Of a DNA stretch of 64,000 nt, positions 44,929-64,000 are shown one piece after another (positions within the stretch are counted from its first letter, which is position 1; each line of letters starts with the position of its first letter). The stretch is taken from NCBI RefSeq assembly GCF_038396675.1, contig NC_088928.1, forward strand, positions 62,251,001 through 62,315,000, given 5' to 3'. Source of the DNA: Hydra vulgaris (taxonomy: Eukaryota > Cnidaria > Hydrozoa > Anthoathecata > Hydridae). Both the position numbers and the translations under genes were made by a program. The notes below the pieces were generated by a model that saw nothing but the letters and a program-made list of their open reading frames with translations, ran no database searches and was not told the origin of the DNA.

Positions 44929-46400
44929 CAGTATCGGACAAAAAGAGTGCAACCAAATAATGCTAATTTAGTTTCTTTATATAAAAGTGCTGCATTTTTT
45001 CAATTTAGAGAAATAACTATGTAACTGTTTAGAGACAAAGTTCTTAAAGTTTTATTTATCACAAAGTTCATTATTTGAACACGAAAATTAATAAATTAAT
45101 CAAAAGTACTAAAAAAAGTTGATTTCCTTCTGGACAAAACAAGTGCAACTCCACAAAATGTTGACCAAGCTGTATTTCGCTATCAATATTTTGTGGCAAA
45201 TCCTTTGTTTTCGATCACAGTCTTGCATCTTCGAGACATAGATTCGATCAGGTGATCAATGAAACTTTGTGGAATCGCTGCCTAGGCCTTTTGGATTTGT
45301 TCAAACAGTTGATCCTTATTACGAACACCTTCACGATTAGTTCTGCGGTTGACGATTTCCCACAGGTTCTCGATAGGGTTGAGATCCTGAGATTGAGGCG
45401 GCCAATCCATCACCGATAGGTGGTTGTCTTGAAACCACTGCTTGACTACTTTTGCAGTGTGTTTCGGATCGTTGTCTTGCTGAAAATCCCATTTTATTGG
45501 CATATTCCATTCAGCATGAGGTAACATAAAATCTTTCAGGATATTTTTATACATATTTTATACGTATTAGACCTAGACCGTTAGCAGAAAAACACCCCCA
45601 GACCATTACATTGCCTCTACCATGCTTCACGGTCTTATGGCAGTAACGTAAATTGAGGCGTTTTCCGGCCGTTCAACTTCGATTCATCACTAAACAGGAC
45701 AGTTCGCCATTTCTGCACATTCTAGTCAATATGAGATGTAGCAAACAGGAGTCTTTTCTTCTGGTTTTTTATTGAAATCAGCGGTTTCTTTTTAGGGCGT
45801 TGAGAAAACAATCCGGCTTCAATAGCACGTCGTCTGATTGTTCGGTCCGATACAGGCAGCTCTAATTGCTTTTGTATCTCGACTGATGATATCCAGGGAT
45901 CCTTCTTGACAGATCTGACGATCATAGAATCCTCTCTAGAAGTGGTCGAACGCGGTCTTCTACCTTTGTTATCTGCTGCCAACTTCCCCGTAGAACGATA
46001 TTTGGAACATAGTCTTGATACGGTCCATTTTTTTACGCGATATTTATCACAAATACTTTTTTGTGACATTCCACTTACGTAATCGCCAATAATTTTCTTT
46101 TTTAGTTCCAATCCATGACTGTCAGGAGCCATTTTTGCACTTGAAGTCATAAAAATAATAAAAATAAATAATCACGCTTCTCAAGGCTTACCGTGTTACA
46201 TTTACCTTGTGATGATACAATAATGCTCTGTGAAACACAAGTGTTGGATGTGGACTGTATTGATGTAAAGAAACACTTGTTGTATTTCAGTTCTTGTATT
46301 GATGTTCTTCGATAAAACTCACTTCGATAAACTGTCTTGATAATACTGACTGATTGACTTCCATATACTGACTGAATTACATGTCGATTTACATGTCTCT
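44929..46400 (-). mobile_element. Tc1/mariner-type element, one end missing
   Basis: The left end begins CAGTATCGGACAAAAAG directly after TA, the usual Tc1 target. A second related word (TGGACAAAACAAGTGC) lies at 45131-45146, forming the paired direct repeats seen in IR/DR-type Tc1 elements. The transposase runs on the minus strand (46150-45282). I could not find the matching right end near 46400, so that end is lost or very diverged. Confidence 0.75.
45282..46150 (-). pseudogene. Tc1-type transposase, broken
   Basis: The N-terminal frame (46150-45722, 142 aa) has the paired helix-turn-helix DNA-binding region: KKKIIGDYVSGMSQKSIC, KKWTVSRLC, then GRRPRSTTSRED and SDRTIRRRAIEAG. It stops before a broken stretch that includes LFSDES with the first catalytic Asp. 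The C-terminal frame (45554-45282) has QQDNDPKHTA (second Asp) and DWPPQSQDLNPIENLW (third residue, Glu), the DD34E signature. Intact relatives have about 340 aa. One in-frame stop and at least one frameshift inactivate it. Confidence 0.88.
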
Positions 46401-46884
46401 TATATAGTAAAATGAACCTGTGTGAAAAAAAAATAAATATCGAATCTCCTTTAATATTCTACCCACTATTCAAAACAAACTTAACCAGACTTTCAAATAG
46501 CAGTTATATTTAACCCAAAAGTTATTTTGAGGCGACTGAATTTTCAATTTCTACTGGAGGGCCAAAATTATGGAATAAATAAATTTGGCCCTCTAGTAGA
46601 AATAAATATAAAATAATGAACTTAAAACAATTGCTACGCTTGATGAGTTTAAGAACAAATTGAAGCAAAAACTATTGATGAACGACGTAGCGCTACGTCG
46701 CTCAGCTTTTTCTGAAGTTTTAATGTTTGCTACTCTTAAACTTACCATATAATTAGAAAATTAATTTAAAATTAATTTTGCCATTATCGACTTGACGATC
46801 TTAGAAAAGGATTGTGCCACTTGTTATTGCTTAAATTCTTGCTTAAATTCTTACTTAAAGGATTGTGCCACTTGTTATTGCTTA
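46400..46884. other. Non-coding, with palindromes and a direct repeat
   Basis: A 19-bp inverted repeat lies at 46548-46566/46584-46602 and a perfect 18-bp palindrome at 46683-46700. A block of about 29 bases (AAAGGATTGTGCCACTTG onward) occurs twice, near 46805 and 46856. No gene. Confidence 0.6.
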
Positions 46885-47201
<317 letters not shown>

Positions 47202-47924
47202 GCTTTTTTTTTTAATTTTTCTTAACCAATACGAAAACAAGAAGTTAAAGTAGGACTTTAGGATCTATGATTTTCATTTTATAAAGTCTTTAGAAAAATG
47301 TTTTATATTTTATAGTGTTACGTTTTTTAATTTTTGTTGTTTTATATTTACGGTATAAACTGAGGGGCTTGGTGATGAGACAAATTTTGTCTTTTTCTTG
47401 CACCTGATGTTTGTACTAATATTATGTTTTACGACTTGAATAAATTTATATGGCAAAATAATAAAAATATGACAAAAATTAATAAATGGTATCATAAATA
47501 AGCTTAAGAAAATATGGTTTGTATGGAAAATGTAGAAAAATGTGATTTATGTGTAGAAAAAAAAAGTGATTTGTGGAAAAGGAAAAATTTTTTGTTAGAC
47601 AAATTGTGGTTTATTATTAATAAAGTATAAAATTATTATTTGAAACTGAAAATGCGTTTTCATTTTGTTGAAGATGAAATCAGAAATTTAAAAGTATATG
47701 TTTTCTAATGTTTTTGGGTTAAAATAATCAATGGCAAAGGTTAAAGAAATGTCAAAAAGGATTACATTTTTATTACAAAGTTTAATTACTATATTATCCT
47801 CTATTTTAAAATACAAAGTTAAAATTATTTAAAAAACGAGAGGAATAATAAAAAAAATTAAAAGTTTATGAATGGCGAGAAAGTAGCTTGTTTCCTAAAA
47901 TCCCAATCGCAAATAACTATTTTG
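47202..47924. other. No gene seen
   Basis: AT-rich non-coding sequence with several short frames lacking motifs. Confidence 0.4.
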
Positions 47925-48095
47925 TTGGAGGCTATCACCGCGAATTTACCAAATTCCTTTTTTTTTACAATTTAACATTTAACAAGGAAGTTAATGCCAA
48001 CTTTACCGAGGCAACCAGAGTAGTAAGAGTAGGTATTGAACCTCGGACGTTTCTGAAGCAACCACACTACTTTACTCTACTAAGCCACTAGTGCT
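47925..48095 (-). mobile_element. tRNA-derived SINE, copy 3
   Basis: On the minus strand an A-box-like TGGCTTAGTAGAG and a B-box-like GAGGTTCAATACC are separated by about 30 bases (48085-48035). The body has AACTTCCTTGTTAAATG and TTCGCGGTG blocks, which match the core of SINE copy 1. An A run follows near 47965. Confidence 0.65.
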
Positions 48096-49335
48096 TAAAT
48101 AAAAACTGATATAATATTCGTGCGAAATAGGAACTGGTACACAATACAAACGAAATAGGAATTAATACACAAGATTTAGAGAAATAAAAATAGAACCCTG
48201 AGTAAAGAAGTGTCGAGCACGATATAGAGACACAAACTTATCAGATGCTAATTTTGAAATGGATTTGATATATGGTTTCTAAGAAAGATCGGAAGTAAGA
48301 GTTAATCCTAGAAGATAAAGGGTAGATGACGTATTGAGTACATAACCGTTCATAAATATAGAAAGATCTAACCTATTGCAATAACATTTGGCTGGAAAAA
48401 ATTGGGATTAATCTGAATTAAATTTCACCAGCAACTGTGAGCTCCATGTTGTAGCAGAAGTGAGATCTTTTTCAAGCTCAAATGCCCCTTCAAAGCAATC
48501 AGAGAGTCTTGGCTTCTTATCAAAACAATAATAAATGGTAGTATCATCAACGAACAATGCCATCCTAGACGTGAGAATATCCGGAAGATAGAAGATAGTA
48601 CATTAAAAACAGTATAGGGTCAAGGATAGAATCTTGAGAACCCCTGAAGTTACTTGGCATGAAGAAGAGCGCTGTCCATCGAGGACAACTTTTATACTAC
48701 GATTGGAAAGAAAAGATTTAATAATATTAAAGATATTATCTGATGCACCGTAAGAAGAAGGCTTATAGAGAAGACCAGCATGCCAAGCTTTATCAAAAGC
48801 TTTAATGTCAAGAGAGATAGTCTTAACATCACCGTCTCTAATGCACGATAAAACCTATTGGCTATTATTGTTAGCAAATCAGCTGTAGAACCAGAAGATC
48901 AAAATCCATTTTGATGATCAGAAAGTAAATTATTAGATTCGAGAAGAGAGATTGAGTATAAATTAATTAAAGATTCAATCTCAAAAGAACTTTTGAAATT
49001 AGATAACAGATGTTGCTTTCCAGCAGGCTGGAAACAAGACTTTGATAAGTAGATCAAGTAGATTGCAACTAGCGGAATCAAGAGATGATATTGATGAAAA
49101 GTTTTTAGCTAATAATTCAGCTTTGTGTTTAGGTGAGATGACAAAATCTGAACCATACAAGAGAGGTAAAACAACAGATTTTCCCTTATGATTGATACTA
49201 TTAAAGATTCTCCAGAAGTCACGAGAGCCTAACTTTCGCAATGAAATACAAGATTTTATGACCTGAGAATAGCGGGCTTTGGTGCTTAACAGAACCTTTT
49301 ACTATTTACTATTGCTAGAAACTTTTTATTTTTTA

Positions 49336-49394
49336 GATGCCTATTTACTATTGCTAGAAACCTTTTTGGTTTCTAGCAGTAGTAAATAGGCGTC
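49336..49394. repeat. Snapback hairpin 1 in LINE F, 27-bp arms
   Basis: The arms 49336-49362 and 49368-49394 with two mismatches, 5-nt loop. One arm is LINE coding sequence (NRRLFTTAR region). Confidence 0.9.
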
Positions 49395-49652
49395 TGTTTT
49401 CTGAAGAATTGTTTTGCTGATAGATACGAAAGTAATGGTTTCGATTGGAAATTACAGCAGTAAAATGTGAGGAAAACCATGAAGAAAAGTGAAGTTTGAC
49501 TTGTAGTGGGAATTGTTGAGTGGGAATACAAGGTTCCATGCTAGTCTGAACCCAAGAGGTTATGTAAGAAATACATTTTTCAGCAGTAAGACGAAAGGTT
49601 CCTACCCAAGAGCCGTCACTGATAAAATCACAGAAAGAGTCCCAGTCAGCTT

Positions 49653-49693
49653 TAAGGTAGTTGTAAAAGGTTATACCTTTTACAACTACCTTA
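49653..49693. repeat. Snapback hairpin 2 in LINE F, 19-bp arms
   Basis: The arms 49653-49671 and 49675-49693, perfect, 3-nt loop. The left arm is coding sequence (YNYLKADW region, also seen at 55797-55830 in LINE H). Confidence 0.92.
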
Positions 49694-50084
49694 GCAATAT
49701 AAAACAAAGAGAAAGGTAATAGAGTGAAGTGGTGCTAAACGAAAGAATATAAAAAAGTTTTCGGTGGATTCAAACCTAGTTTCCCGACAAAAGGTGAATC
49801 CTCACAAATGTAAATGCCCAGGTCAAGCATGTGACTATAAATGTTTTTACGAATTAAAGGAAGATAACCATTAACACAAAGATCACAAGATGAAACAGCT
49901 GAACTCAAATTAATCTCACAAACAGAAAGTAGGTCTGGTGAACTTTGCAAGAGATAAGACTCAACAAAAGAAAAGTTGCTTCGAAGACCACAAATGTTAG
50001 TGAATGATAGGTTTAGAGAACTTGGCGATGACGATGGTTTTTTGTGTTTTATAGTTTTTGGTACTTTAGTTATTTTTTAATTTG

Positions 50085-50940
50085 TTAAAGAAGTTTTTTC
50101 TTTTTTTTTCCCAACATCTTCGCCTCCAACAAGGCTGCAAGCAACCACTATTAGAGTTGGAAGTTACTGGAAGAGAAAAAATAAAGTTTATAGATCAAGA
50201 TAATAATTGACAGACGTCTTAAAAAATTGGTAATTATATGAATCAGGAAAGCAAGAAGAAGGAAGCAAATTTCAAAGAACTGATATTCGAGGAACAACTA
50301 GACGAATAAGAGTTTTTGGAGCACTTAGGAACAGTCACAGTAAAAGGATGATACTTAATTGAATGGCGAGTAACACAAGAATATATTTAAGTAGATTGTA
50401 CAAGAGAAGCTAGCTCTTTTAGCAGTGCTTATTATAGTATTTGTAGAAAAGAGAAAGAAAAGCAACATTACGGCAATGTGATAATGGTTAAAGGTTGGCT
50501 GCAAGAGCAGATTCATTTGTGTTTACAATGCGTTTTTGCACTTTGTCTAAAAGAGAAAGGGCATCATTGGAAGTTTCGCCCCAGATATGACAACAGTATT
50601 CTATATAAGTACGGATTTGAGATTTTTAGAGATAAAGAATAAAATCCGGAGTAAGAAAGTGTTGAGCTTGATAAAGAGATACAACCTTAGCTGATGCTAA
50701 TTTTGCAATGGATTTGATATATGGTTTCCAAGTAAGATCGGAAGTAAGAGTTAATCCTAGAAGATGATGGGTAGATGACTTATTGAGTACATTACCGTTC
50801 TTAAATACAGGAAAATCTAATTTATTGCGATAACGTTTGCCTGAAAAAATTGGGTTTTATCTGAAGTGACTCAAAGCATAGATAGCACTCAGTGCACTAT
50901 TAAATAGTCCAAGCTATTGCCTTATTTCTATTAATAAATC
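50085..50940 (-). mobile_element. LINE copy G of the second family: 5' and 3' ends joined
   Basis: On the minus strand, 50940-50870 matches the leader seen at 54720-54780, then jumps to the C-terminal polymerase region (LTSDL-type block near 50730, LPSLYQ-like SLYQAQHF near 50670) and runs to an A-rich tail near 50095. The middle of ORF2 is deleted. Stops are frequent. Confidence 0.6.
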
Positions 50941-51365
50941 TTAAGACATAAGAAAAGGCTCTAAATGTAGCCAAATATCTTATAGCTCGTCTTACAGGTC
51001 GCACCAGTATCACCTTCAAATAAAAATTAATTGATCATATTTTAAGAAATTTTTAGCCTATTCGTTCGTCCGAGTCAGACGAACATCACCAGCCAATTTC
51101 TTTTTTAAATAAGCGTGTATGCACGCAAATATGGCATTTCGCACGCAAAGGGATTCAGAATCCGCAAAAAATATCTAAGTAAAAACACATTAGTGAAAAA
51201 GCGGTTACTTATTTACAACCAGTTACGAACAATCATTTACTTTTTAATGTTCAGATCTTTAACATTTTTGTTTAATTTATAATCGCGTTTAAATTATTCA
51301 TTATAACTTGCATTTACGAATTTTAATTTTTTAAAGATAATTTCTTTCTTCAAACCCCATAAATT
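50941..51365 (-). other. Probable 3' UTR/downstream region of NAXE
   Basis: No open frame or transposon motif. The part next to 51365 should be the 3' UTR of the NAXE gene. I cannot place the poly-A signal. Confidence 0.35.
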
Positions 51366-60388
<9,023 letters not shown>

Positions 60389-61639
60389 CTAAAGATAATT
60401 GCAAGCCTTAAACAAATAAATATATTTTTGCTTCATTCCAAAAATATATATAAAATACTAAAGAACTATCTGTATCAATACATACATCAACTGAAGGTTT
60501 AGGCAGGTACAATCTACATATGGAATATAATTTCCAAAATTTCTTTGTGGAACTAAATGTGAGTAATTTAAAAGAAATTTTTATTTCAAATATTTTTGGT
60601 ATTATATTGTCATTATTACATATAGTCATTCTCGATTCAAATTTCATTAATAAATACCTGATTATAAATATCTGATTATAAATATCTGATTATAAATATC
60701 TGATTATAAATATCTGATTATAAATATCTGATTATAAATATCTGATTATAAGCAATTTAAGTATTATATATAACAGTAAAAATAGATGGTAAGATTCGTT
60801 TAATTAAAGTTATAAAAATTGTCTCAATTTTAAAAATACTCACACATTTTTTACTACAAAGAAACTTTAGAAATATATTTAAAAGGAAACATAAAGTATA
60901 TGCATAAGTTATAAACATAAGTACAAACAGTTTTAAAAAAAATGATTTTAAAAACCTTGAAAAACTACACTTGAAGTTGGGTAAAGCTAAATTAGATATT
61001 AAATTTTTAAACTTTTTATTAATTTAATTAAATTAGATACTAAATTTTTACTAAATTAGATATTAAATTTTTAAATTTTAAAAAGAATTTTGAAACCTGG
61101 TGAAATAGTAATTGGTGAATCTTGAAACTTGGTGAAATTGATGTAGAATCTTGAAACCTGGTAAAATTGTAATTGGTGAATCTCGGTATCTGGTGAAATT
61201 GTTTCTTATTCAATAGGAAAAAGATTAAGTTCAACATGACATGAAAAATCTTTTTGTAAGAAAATATTCTAATTAAAACCAATATCAAAGTTAATTTAGT
61301 TTTAATAGACAGGTTTATTTTGATCAAAGTTTTAAAATTGAATACCAAAAAAGAAATTTTTTTTATTTACTTTTTATTTATTAATAAATCTTTATTTAAA
61401 TTGAATAGCATTACAAGTAATGAATTGTACTATTTTATCTACCATTAAATACTAAAAAAATAGGTTGCCAAAAATGCAGGCAAACATATTATTTATGTAT
61501 TGAAAAATCAGGTTGCTGACACTATCACAAAGAATACGAAGTATTTTTGAATAAAAGATTGTTGATGGGTGGTGGTCTTTGCATTGTTCCTAGGAATCTG
61601 GAAATAGGAATCTGTTTGGGTTTCTGCTGTTGGTGTGAG
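60389..61639. other. NAXE intron (5' side) with two minisatellites; no further exon found
   Basis: A 14-bp tandem repeat (CTGATTATAAATAT) with 6-7 copies lies at 60658-60750, and an imperfect tandem repeat around a GAATCTTGAAACCTGGTGAA word lies at 61088-61200. I looked for the preceding NAXE exon here and did not find it. Confidence 0.6.
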
Positions 61640-62440
61640 CTAATTTAGTGGTTATAGGATGGCATGAGTCAGCAAGAATCTTTTTAAGGATATTAATACA
61701 GACCTTGTCTAGTAACTCTTCAATTACAAAACTAATATTGAAACTGCTCAAATTGGTTACATCAATACCAATAATATTTAGAGCATTTTTATGGAAATAC
61801 TACATCTCTTTTTTTTGCAGCAGGACTGCACAAAGTAAGAGCAGGAGCACTATATATCAAGTGACTATGAGCATAAGATCTACAGACTTGTAGAAGGTTG
61901 AGCTGAGTGTGTCCAATTTACTTAGGACATTTGAGAAGATATGGGACTAATTTTATATTATTGTGCACTTTTGTTCATTGTTCATCCCAATCAACATTCT
62001 CATTGAGCATGATTCCAAGGTATTTGTGGCTGTTGACTTTTTCAAGTTTAGTATTGTTGAGTACAAGAGAAGGTACAACTTTCGTAGCACCTAGGATTAA
62101 TTCTAATAACTTTACATTTAGAGCTATTAAGTTTCATTCCATTGACAGCACACCGTAGTGCAACACAATCTACAATGGATTGAGGTAAGTTGGCAAGAAC
62201 TTTATTGTAAATTATACAAGTTAGGATGTCATCAACATATTTTTGGAGAATGGCTTCAGGTGGGAGATAGGTGTTAATGTCAGAAATAAAGAGAATAAAA
62301 TTTGAACAAGAACACTACCTTAAAATACTCCAGCTTTAATACATTTCCAGTCAGTGGTCAGATCATCTATTTTAATTGTTTAATGCTAGTTAGATAAGTA
62401 AGCTGCAATCCAGGAAGTGAGCCAGCTAGGTAGAATATTT
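61640..62440 (-). pseudogene. LINE reverse transcriptase fragment (different family)
   Basis: In shifting minus-strand frames: a WLTSWIAAYL and KIDDLTTDW block near 62420-62355, AGV-GSVLV near 62330-62305, a broken YADD-like region near 62235, GMKLNSSKCK-like sequence near 62135-62105, EKVNSHKYLGIMLN (62045-62000) and CRSYAHSHLIYSAPALT (61890-61840). It is degenerate, without ends. Confidence 0.6.
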
Positions 62441-62465
62441 ATTAACAGTAATTTATCATGACTGT

Positions 62466-64000
62466 GTCATAAATAATTACTTATGATCTCCCTCAGGGAG
62501 TTGTGTTGTTTTATCACTTGTGTATATAATTACTACTTTATATGTATATGTCCCTTAGGAAACTGTGATTAATTAGTATTAAATTTTTTCATTGTATAAT
62601 TTACATATGATAGATAAAACTTTAGATATTAAGAGGTGTTATTATCTCAATTTATCTATCATGTCTCTACGAAAAAAGAAAAAAAAAATTTAAGCGTTTT
62701 AAAAGTTAAAACTTTAAAGTTATCCGTATGGAGAAGTACCTTGTCCTGAAAGATTTGACGCAAATCCAAACTCTTTAATAGATTCACTGGTTTAAAACTC
62801 TCCAAAACTTCTTTTTATCTGCAGAATCTACATCTGATGAAAAGCTAAGAATATTGATAAACTTTGTATTGCTAACTGAGCACTTTGATTGCATTATCAA
62901 AAGTTATTGTAACTGTATGAGTACATCTCCAATTCAAAAACTTTTGATAATGCAATCAAAGTGCTCACGTCGTTGTACGTTAAACCAAAAAACGAAATAT
63001 TTACACGACACCGATTCGCAACGCAAAAACAACAACCTGGTAAAACACTAGATGAATTTGTCCAAGCTCTTCGAACCCTTTCAAAAGATTGCAACTTTAA
63101 AGGAGTAACAGCTAATATTTACTGCGACGAGTCTATCAGAGACACATTCATCACCAGCCTAACCTTAAGTATAATACGCAAAAGGTTACTTGAAAAAAAG
63201 ACACTCGCATTAACATCAACATTTGACCAAGCATGCTCATTAGAATTTGCGCAAAAACACTCTGAGCAGTACCAGTCCAACGTACCTCAAATCAATATAA
63301 TGCATAATGCAAGAAAATATGTTGATAATCAGCAAACTTCACCACTAATCATTAAAATGTGTCACTTCTGTGGAAACAATTGCCATCCACACATTATTTG
63401 TCCTGCTAGGGATATTGTTTGTCACAAATGCCAGAAACAAGGACATTTTGCAAAAGTATGTAAATTGAATAAATCATTAGCTGTTGCTGAACCCAATGAT
63501 ATGTCTGCAATGATAAGTGTTGGAGCCCCTAATTGTCTCTCACACGCTATTCGAAAGGTTGAAATAAATGGACAGAGTTTTGCTACACTAATAGATACTG
63601 GAAGTTCAGACAACTTTATCAACAAATACATTGTTAATAAGTACCAAATTCCATACATAAAAAGTAGTAGTAGTGTATCAATGGCATCATTGTCACTGAA
63701 AACAAAAATCATAGGCTATGGCAAGGTAAATATGACTTTTCCAAATCAAAAGTATACTGACATCACCTTATCAATATTACCTGACTTACGTGCTGATGTT
63801 ATTCTTGGTCAAGCTTTTATGAAACATAAAACTCCCCGAGGGAGATTATAAGTAATTATTTATGACAAAATTATAGAACCAAGCAAATCACTAAGGACGG
63901 CACAAATCATAATCACTACAAATGAAAAACACAAAAAACGAATGTGTGTCGATTATTCCTAAACTTTAAATAAATTCACTCACCTCGATGCTTATCCTTT
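62466..64000 (+). pseudogene. Ty3/gypsy-type Gag-Pol fragment, rearranged, runs off the window
   Basis: Open frame 62961-63851 holds the end of Gag and the protease. Residues 1-100 are the retrotransposon Gag block (KNEIFTRHRFATQKQQPG). Two CCHC zinc knuckles follow (C134-C137-H142-C147 and C154-C157-H162-C167), then the aspartic protease DTGSS (212-216) and VILGQ. Gag sequence before 62961 is in broken frames from about 62700. After 63866 the start of the reverse transcriptase follows (EPSKSLRTAQIIITT block, stop within VDYS), so the protease-to-polymerase segment is deleted. Inverted words flank 62466-62500 and 63832-63866. An inverted copy inside Gag lies at 62878-62905. No long terminal repeat is identified. 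Confidence 0.85.
62878..62966. repeat. Snapback inverted duplication in Gag, 28-bp arms
   Basis: The arms 62878-62905 and 62939-62966 are perfectly complementary around a 33-nt loop. The right arm is normal Gag coding sequence; the left arm is its inverted copy, breaking the frame. Confidence 0.92.

Larger units (their letters stand above)
48096..50062 (-). pseudogene. Second LINE family (Jockey-like) copy F, inactive
   Basis: The minus strand holds the 5' part and polymerase of a LINE whose relatives also lie at 50085-50940, 54690-59480 and 59486-59920. The endonuclease begins near 50040 (LNLSFTNICGLRSNFS), continues in 49950-49735 and 49707-49354, then LRKLGSRDFWRIFNSIN (49241 downward), the polymerase start (49081-48899 with LLSDHQNGF) and remnants to about 48130 (a LTSDLS-type block near 48300). 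Two snapback palindromes (49336-49394 and 49653-49693) interrupt it, besides frameshifts. Confidence 0.8.

Noticed and set aside
49513..49719. 68-aa plus-strand frame
   Set aside because: It is antisense to the LINE F endonuclease and spans the snapback hairpin.
60408..60647. 79-aa minus-strand frame as the first NAXE exon
   Set aside because: It shows no ELAG-type helix or start-region motif of the family and no donor that would fit the phase of the exon at 60388.

Overview
The window looks like a repeat-saturated, AT-rich invertebrate genome, most probably a cnidarian and plausibly Hydra. This is inferred from the very high AT content, long (TA)n tracts, dense CR1/Jockey-like LINE copies, tRNA-derived SINEs, hAT and Tc1 remains, and introns with short, sharp GT/AG boundaries. 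No prokaryotic features are present. Almost every long open frame is part of a transposable element; host coding sequence is limited to a few exons.

Layout. 560-2640: decayed plus-strand LINE. 2700-4880: tandem repeats, a (TA)n tract and a small array of 24-nt microexon-like units. 4880-9000: minus-strand LINE with ORF1 and ORF2 remains. 9547-9900: 3' end of a second minus LINE. 11567-14000: a SINE, a plus LINE fragment and a hAT transposase fragment. 15400-17070: a second hAT pseudogene. 17590-22470: three more LINE pieces. 22740-24430: a decayed gene of a repeat-associated protein family. 26207-26350: a (GTT)n tract.

The centrepiece is 27457-33376. It is a 5.92-kb DNA transposon flanked by TTAA on both sides, with terminal inverted repeats of about 640 bp, and it carries one minus-strand gene in four exons. 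I could fit the splice sites in phase. The predicted protein is about 1,120 aa, with an N-terminal Cys/His-rich part, a DDE-like core, a C2H2 finger, a GWALP-type helical region and a separate C-terminal domain on its own exons. One +1 frame change near 31090-31160 interrupts the frame. A 1.6-kb foldback element abuts it.

36266-37266: the last two exons of an unrecognised host gene, whose final intron carries 11-12 copies of a 57-bp minisatellite. 37550-43050: minisatellites and hairpins. 43560-46400: a plus LINE and a Tc1 element.

51366-60388 (minus strand): three in-phase exons of NAXE (NAD(P)HX epimerase, YjeF N-terminal domain). An 8.1-kb intron separates two of them and is filled with a Tc1 fragment, LINEs of two families, a SINE, a hAT-type MITE and (TA)n. 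The first NAXE exon(s) were not found. 61640-62440 is another LINE fragment. 62466-64000 is a rearranged Ty3/gypsy Gag-Pol fragment running off the window.

Two cross-cutting signals stand out. First, several LINE copies share a two-tier hairpin in the 3' UTR with compensatory base changes. Second, many short-loop palindromes occur, and several clearly interrupt transposon coding sequence as inverted 'snapback' copies, which suggests recurrent template switching or an assembly artefact.
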